Positions 61,270-64,000 of a stretch of DNA of 64,000 nucleotides are shown here, in pieces; position 1 is the first letter of the stretch; each line of letters opens with the position of its first letter. The stretch is from positions 4,339,501 to 4,403,500 of the forward strand of contig NZ_CP015423.1 of assembly GCF_001719045.1 (NCBI RefSeq), read 5' to 3'. The notes under the pieces are model-generated. The model was not told where the DNA came from, did no database searches, and saw only the letters and a program-made list of their open reading frames with translations. A program made the position numbers and the translations under genes. The DNA is from Paenibacillus polymyxa (GTDB taxonomy: Bacteria > Bacillota > Bacilli > Paenibacillales > Paenibacillaceae).

Positions 61270-61449
61270 ATGAGCGATCACACTCAAGACGAAGCGAAAA
61301 TCCGCAACAAGAAGGACGAGGACGGAGATTCCTTGATGGAGAAAACGAAGCTGGAAAATGGCGTGGATATCGAGCCTGAGGCTGATGAATGGATTGCGAA
61401 GCCCTCACCAGTGTCATACGATGATACGAACTCCTCTTCGAAGAAATAA
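61270..61449 (+). CDS. Small acidic hypothetical protein, 59 residues
   Basis: Charged and probably disordered: KIRNKKDEDGDSLMEKTKLE and EPEADEWIAKPSPVSYDDTN. AAGGAGG lies 7 nt before ATG 61270; the longest frame starts at 61222. It follows the NAD-kinase-like gene by 77 bp and is closed by a terminator, so it looks like the last gene of the SPFH operon. No family recognised. Confidence 0.68.
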   Translation: MSDHTQDEAKIRNKKDEDGDSLMEKTKLENGVDIEPEADEWIAKPSPVSYDDTNSSSKK

Positions 61450-61479
61450 GGCTCTTGTGTCCAAATAGAGCAGTGAAGC

Positions 61480-61517
61480 AAAGACAGATGACCACTAATT
61501 GGGTCATCTGTCTTTTT
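61480..61517. terminator. Bidirectional terminator after the SPFH operon
   Basis: AAAGACAGATGACC/GGTCATCTGTCTTT with T5 on the plus strand; it faces the LuxR gene stop. Confidence 0.87.
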
Positions 61518-61524
61518 ACATAGG

Positions 61525-62619
61525 TTAGTTGAATCTGGAATATACCTTCCATACGAGCTCACGACGGCTGCTTACATCTGTTTTCAAGAAAATCGCTTTC
61601 AGATGATCCTGCACCGTGTAGGCAGTAATATGAAGTGCGCTGGCCAGCTCCTTGGTCGAAAAGCCTTGAACAATGAGCTGGACAATTTGTCTCTCTCGTT
61701 CGGACCATGAGTACACCTCGGTCATAAGCGGCAGCATGTCAGTTGCTTTAGCAGCCTCAAACCATACGGCTAGCTGTTTCTGGCCCGTATGCTCCTGTCC
61801 GCCTTGCAAAAGGGTGGCCCTGATGGTTACCCATGGGGTTCCTGCGTCTGCGGAAGGGATACATAGTCGGGCTGGTGCAGTGGCAGTGGATAGCGCTCGC
61901 AAGCATACCGCCCGGACAGGAGCCGGAAGGCTGTCTTCATGGATTCCCTCCTGCTGCCGAAGCAGCTGTAGCCACTGCTCTGCTACTGTATTGGATGAGA
62001 TCGGTTCTAGCTTATCAGAAAGTATGAGAACTCCTGGTTCAAGTTCATTTTCCGTAATCATGGCAGGGGCTGGAGATAGACCGACACTGGCCTGACGCAG
62101 ATGGTAGGCAATGGATGGCGCTAACGCTTCAAGCAGTTGTTGCTCTTCCTCGCTGAATACAGGTTTTCCATGATGACGGAACAACGTAAGAAATCCCCAA
62201 CAGCTCCCTTTGTACATAAACGGAACACGTAGCTCGTCCCCGAATCCGGCGGGTTGCAAAACATCTCTATATCGTGTGCTCCGATCCGGTTGGCCTTGTG
62301 TAGACCCATGTAGCGTCGCTACAGACTGTCCTTCCCGCACCAACTGATCATATTTCATCATATCGTCGTGCAGATATTCGTATTCTAGCAGTTTGTTATG
62401 AATGTCCTCCACACCCGATTCTGTAAATGCCCCCGTGGAAAGCAGCGTACGCGGATCTACTGAGGTACAGCACGCCGCATCGAAAGCAACCTGAGTACGC
62501 AAGCGTTCGATTAGGGTGTGCTTGTACGTTAGGGATGAGGGGGCTTTTTTCCCCAGATCCATGATCTGCTGTCGAGCGTCCTTAAGCTGTGCAAATTGCG
62601 TGTAATGTGCGTTCATCAT
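61525..62619 (-). CDS. LuxR family regulator with GAF-like sensor
   Basis: A 364-residue regulator. A GAF-like domain (about 30-175; RVPFMYKGSCWGFLTLFRHH, EQQLLEALAPSIAYHLRQA), a PAS-like middle and a C-terminal LuxR HTH (about 300-360) with SERERQIVQLIVQGFSTKEL and ITAYTVQDHLKAIFLKTDVS are seen. No response-regulator receiver is present. Two ATGs lie next to each other; AGGAG is 4 nt from the first and 7 nt from the second at 62616. Divergent from the methyltransferase operon, its likely target. Confidence 0.86.
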   Translation of the reverse strand: MMNAHYTQFAQLKDARQQIMDLGKKAPSSLTYKHTLIERLRTQVAFDAACCTSVDPRTLLSTGAFTESGVEDIHNKLLEYEYLHDDMMKYDQLVREGQSVATLHGSTQGQPDRSTRYRDVLQPAGFGDELRVPFMYKGSCWGFLTLFRHHGKPVFSEEEQQLLEALAPSIAYHLRQASVGLSPAPAMITENELEPGVLILSDKLEPISSNTVAEQWLQLLRQQEGIHEDSLPAPVRAVCLRALSTATAPARLCIPSADAGTPWVTIRATLLQGGQEHTGQKQLAVWFEAAKATDMLPLMTEVYSWSERERQIVQLIVQGFSTKELASALHITAYTVQDHLKAIFLKTDVSSRRELVWKVYSRFN

Positions 62620-62664
62620 TTACTCCTATCGTGAAAGCTGGAGGTTCTCAAGCGCGATTATTAA

Positions 62665-62682
62665 ATCCCACATTTATGGGAT
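62665..62682. promoter_or_regulatory. Inverted repeat between luxR-type and methyltransferase genes
   Basis: ATCCCA-CATTTA-TGGGAT, 6-bp arms and 6-bp spacer, about 46 bp from the luxR start. Possible LuxR-type operator. Confidence 0.4.
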
Positions 62683-62703
62683 GGTGGATATTCGTATTGT
62701 CTT

Positions 62704-62724
62704 TATAATTGAGAATGATTCTTA
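62704..62724 (+). promoter_or_regulatory. Fur-box-like site and -10 ahead of the methyltransferase operon
   Basis: TATAAT (62704-62709) directly adjoins TGAGAATGATTCTTA (62710-62724), a 7-1-7 inverted repeat with one mismatch that agrees with the Bacillus Fur consensus at 12 of 15 positions. The -35 region is weak. Confidence 0.6.
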
Positions 62725-62788
62725 ATTAAATCAACAATAAACGAATGGTCTGAGAAGATCAAGGCTAAATGTTTGGAGGAAAGCACAT

Positions 62789-63556
62789 ATGAAACAAACC
62801 CCTATTGGAAATACGGACTCAAATCAACCGATGAGCTGGAATCATCCGAATGTGCATAAGTACGCGGATACGATTGCTTTAAAAATACCTGGATATGCTC
62901 ATTTGTACGAGATGACAGACTGTTTGATAGCCGCACAACTTGGGGCACAAGCTCATATTCGAAATATAGATCCAAATGTGCTAATTGTCGGAGCTGGAGG
63001 CGGCCAGGAATTGATTACGCTCGGAGAGCGCCATGAAGCATGGTCCTTTACGGCAGTTGATCCCTCCGAGCACATGCTGGATTTGGCACGCAAGCGTGTG
63101 ACACATGCGGGCATCAGTTCAACAATATCGTTTGTTGCAGGTACGTTGGAAGAGTCATCCAGAGGACCGATCTATGACGCTGCAACCTGCCTGCTGGTGC
63201 TTCATTTTCTTCAGAGCTTGGAAAGTAAACAGGCATTGCTACGCCAGATATCCGCTCGACTCAAGCCGGGTGCACCTTTTTGTCTAGCTTCTATTAATGG
63301 GAATTCGCAGGAGCCTTCTTTTTCTATCCAAATGCAGGCGTGGAAGGGTCATATGCTGAGTCAGGGCATTTCACTGGAGGATTGGGAACGATTCGCTGCT
63401 TCCATCGGTCGTGAGTCAAACCCGGTGTCCAATGCGGCAATACAGGAACTGTTGATAGATGCAGGCTTTACCCATATCACCCGGTATTATGGCGCTTTTT
63501 TAATAAATGCATGGTTTGCGGTTAAAGAGGGAGAGACGACTTATGACAAAGGATAA
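62789..63556 (+). CDS. Class I SAM-dependent methyltransferase
   Basis: A 255-residue methyltransferase. Motif I is NVLIVGAGGGQELITLGERH (about 65-84), motif II AVDPSEHMLDLARKRV (about 91) and post-I region ATCLLVLHFLQSL (about 131). The C-terminal IQELLIDAGFTHITRYYGAF is typical of small-molecule methyltransferases such as the UbiE/Trans-aconitate group. GGAGG is 7 nt before the ATG. The last 14 bases overlap the next gene. With a Fur-like site upstream, it may belong to an iron- or metal-linked pathway, but the substrate is unknown. Confidence 0.83.
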   Translation: MKQTPIGNTDSNQPMSWNHPNVHKYADTIALKIPGYAHLYEMTDCLIAAQLGAQAHIRNIDPNVLIVGAGGGQELITLGERHEAWSFTAVDPSEHMLDLARKRVTHAGISSTISFVAGTLEESSRGPIYDAATCLLVLHFLQSLESKQALLRQISARLKPGAPFCLASINGNSQEPSFSIQMQAWKGHMLSQGISLEDWERFAASIGRESNPVSNAAIQELLIDAGFTHITRYYGAFLINAWFAVKEGETTYDKG

Positions 63557-64000
63557 CATCATCACCATTGGCGGGTATGGCCATGTTGGAAAAATTATAT
63601 GCACGGAGTTAAGTGAAATGTTTCCCGGCAAGGTATTTGCCGCAGGTCGTAGTCTGGAGCGGGCCACTGAATTTAGTAGACAATCGAATGGTGAGATACG
63701 GCCCTTGCAGCTAAATATTCATGAGCCGATGGACCCGTCGATATTAGAGCAAGCTAAATTGGTTATCATGTGTCTGGATCAGGACAATACGGCCTTGGTA
63801 CGTGCCTGTCTACAACATGGGGTACATTATATGGATATTACAGCGAATGCGGCCTTTTTGAGTCAGGTGGAGCAGTGTCATCAAGAGGCCCGAGCTTATC
63901 AGGCCACAGCCCTGTTAAGTGTAGGATTAGCTCCGGGGCTGACCAATTTGTTAGCACTGCAAGCGACGCAGCTCATGGATCAGACAGATGAGATGAACAT
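63543..64000 (+). CDS. Saccharopine dehydrogenase-like NADP-binding protein (3' end outside window)
   Basis: Frame open from ATG 63543 to the window end, 152 codons seen. N-terminal Rossmann motif IITIGGYGHVGKIICTELSE (about 6-25), then QAKLVIMCLDQDNTALVRAC and GVHYMDITANAAFLSQVE (about 100), as in saccharopine and opine-type dehydrogenase families, and ALLSVGLAPGLTNLLA. Its start overlaps the methyltransferase end by 14 bp, with GGGAGAG 7 nt upstream, so the two are coupled. The role may be to reduce or condense an intermediate made with the methyltransferase; the remainder is needed to decide. Confidence 0.82.
   Translation, partial: MTKDNIITIGGYGHVGKIICTELSEMFPGKVFAAGRSLERATEFSRQSNGEIRPLQLNIHEPMDPSILEQAKLVIMCLDQDNTALVRACLQHGVHYMDITANAAFLSQVEQCHQEARAYQATALLSVGLAPGLTNLLALQATQLMDQTDEMN

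Overview
The window reads as chromosome of a low-to-mid-GC Bacillota, most likely a Paenibacillus of the polymyxa group. This is an inference from gene families (LplJ, TcyP, YrzF, YumC-type ferredoxin reductase, ACT-domain malic enzyme), strong AGGAGG-type ribosome binding sites with some GTG and TTG starts, and many intrinsic terminators. No integron, transposase, prophage module, rRNA, tRNA or CRISPR array was seen. The sequence starts inside a transketolase gene and ends inside a saccharopine-dehydrogenase-like gene.

Layout. 1-12.8 kb is core metabolism and housekeeping: tkt, ppnP, a hydroxyacid dehydrogenase, pgi, a YigZ/TetR pair, yjbQ, an orphan CysA-like ATPase, a PhnP-like hydrolase, a MocR regulator divergent from an EamA exporter (with a clear direct-repeat operator between them), a Cof-type phosphatase and lplJ. 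13-23.5 kb is a late-stage cobalamin region: cobD-cbiB-cobC, then a cobalamin riboswitch with a terminator, then btuF-btuC-btuD-cobT-cobU-cobS-cobQ, mostly joined by 4-bp stop/start overlaps. It covers uptake, aminopropanol arm, amidation and nucleotide-loop assembly but no corrin-ring synthesis. 23.5-33.6 kb carries a chemoreceptor, a IIC-only PTS permease, tcyP, a preQ1-I riboswitch driving a YhhQ queuosine-precursor transporter, a peptidase, a metallo-hydrolase, a GNAT and a split ThrE exporter. 33.6-47.3 kb has an unrecognised protein, a HAD hydrolase, a YrzF-like kinase, malic enzyme, speD, a HEAT-like protein with paired CxxC knuckles, an RluA-family enzyme, recQ, a B12-binding radical SAM protein and a secreted alkaline phosphatase behind a Pho box.

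47.3-49.1 kb is the most unusual stretch. It holds a 27-residue holin-like type I toxin with a sequestered Shine-Dalgarno and an antisense RNA gene, a second antitoxin-like RNA facing only a toxin remnant, a small gene with a one-base frameshift in an A-run, decayed coding fragments, an 11-bp tandem repeat and a highly folded three-arm element of about 170 bp. 49.1-64 kb has dedA/methyltransferase, two secreted- or flagellum-type low-complexity proteins, a run of small accessory genes (GNATs, NUDIX, DinB and phosphotransferase remnants), an XRE/aldo-keto reductase pair, a Fur-box-driven ferredoxin-NADP reductase, an HD hydrolase, an SPFH/NAD-kinase-like operon, and a LuxR regulator divergent from a Fur-box-preceded methyltransferase/dehydrogenase operon.

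Starts were chosen by ribosome-binding-site spacing and are given where they differ from the longest open frame. All family assignments are by eye; no database search was run.
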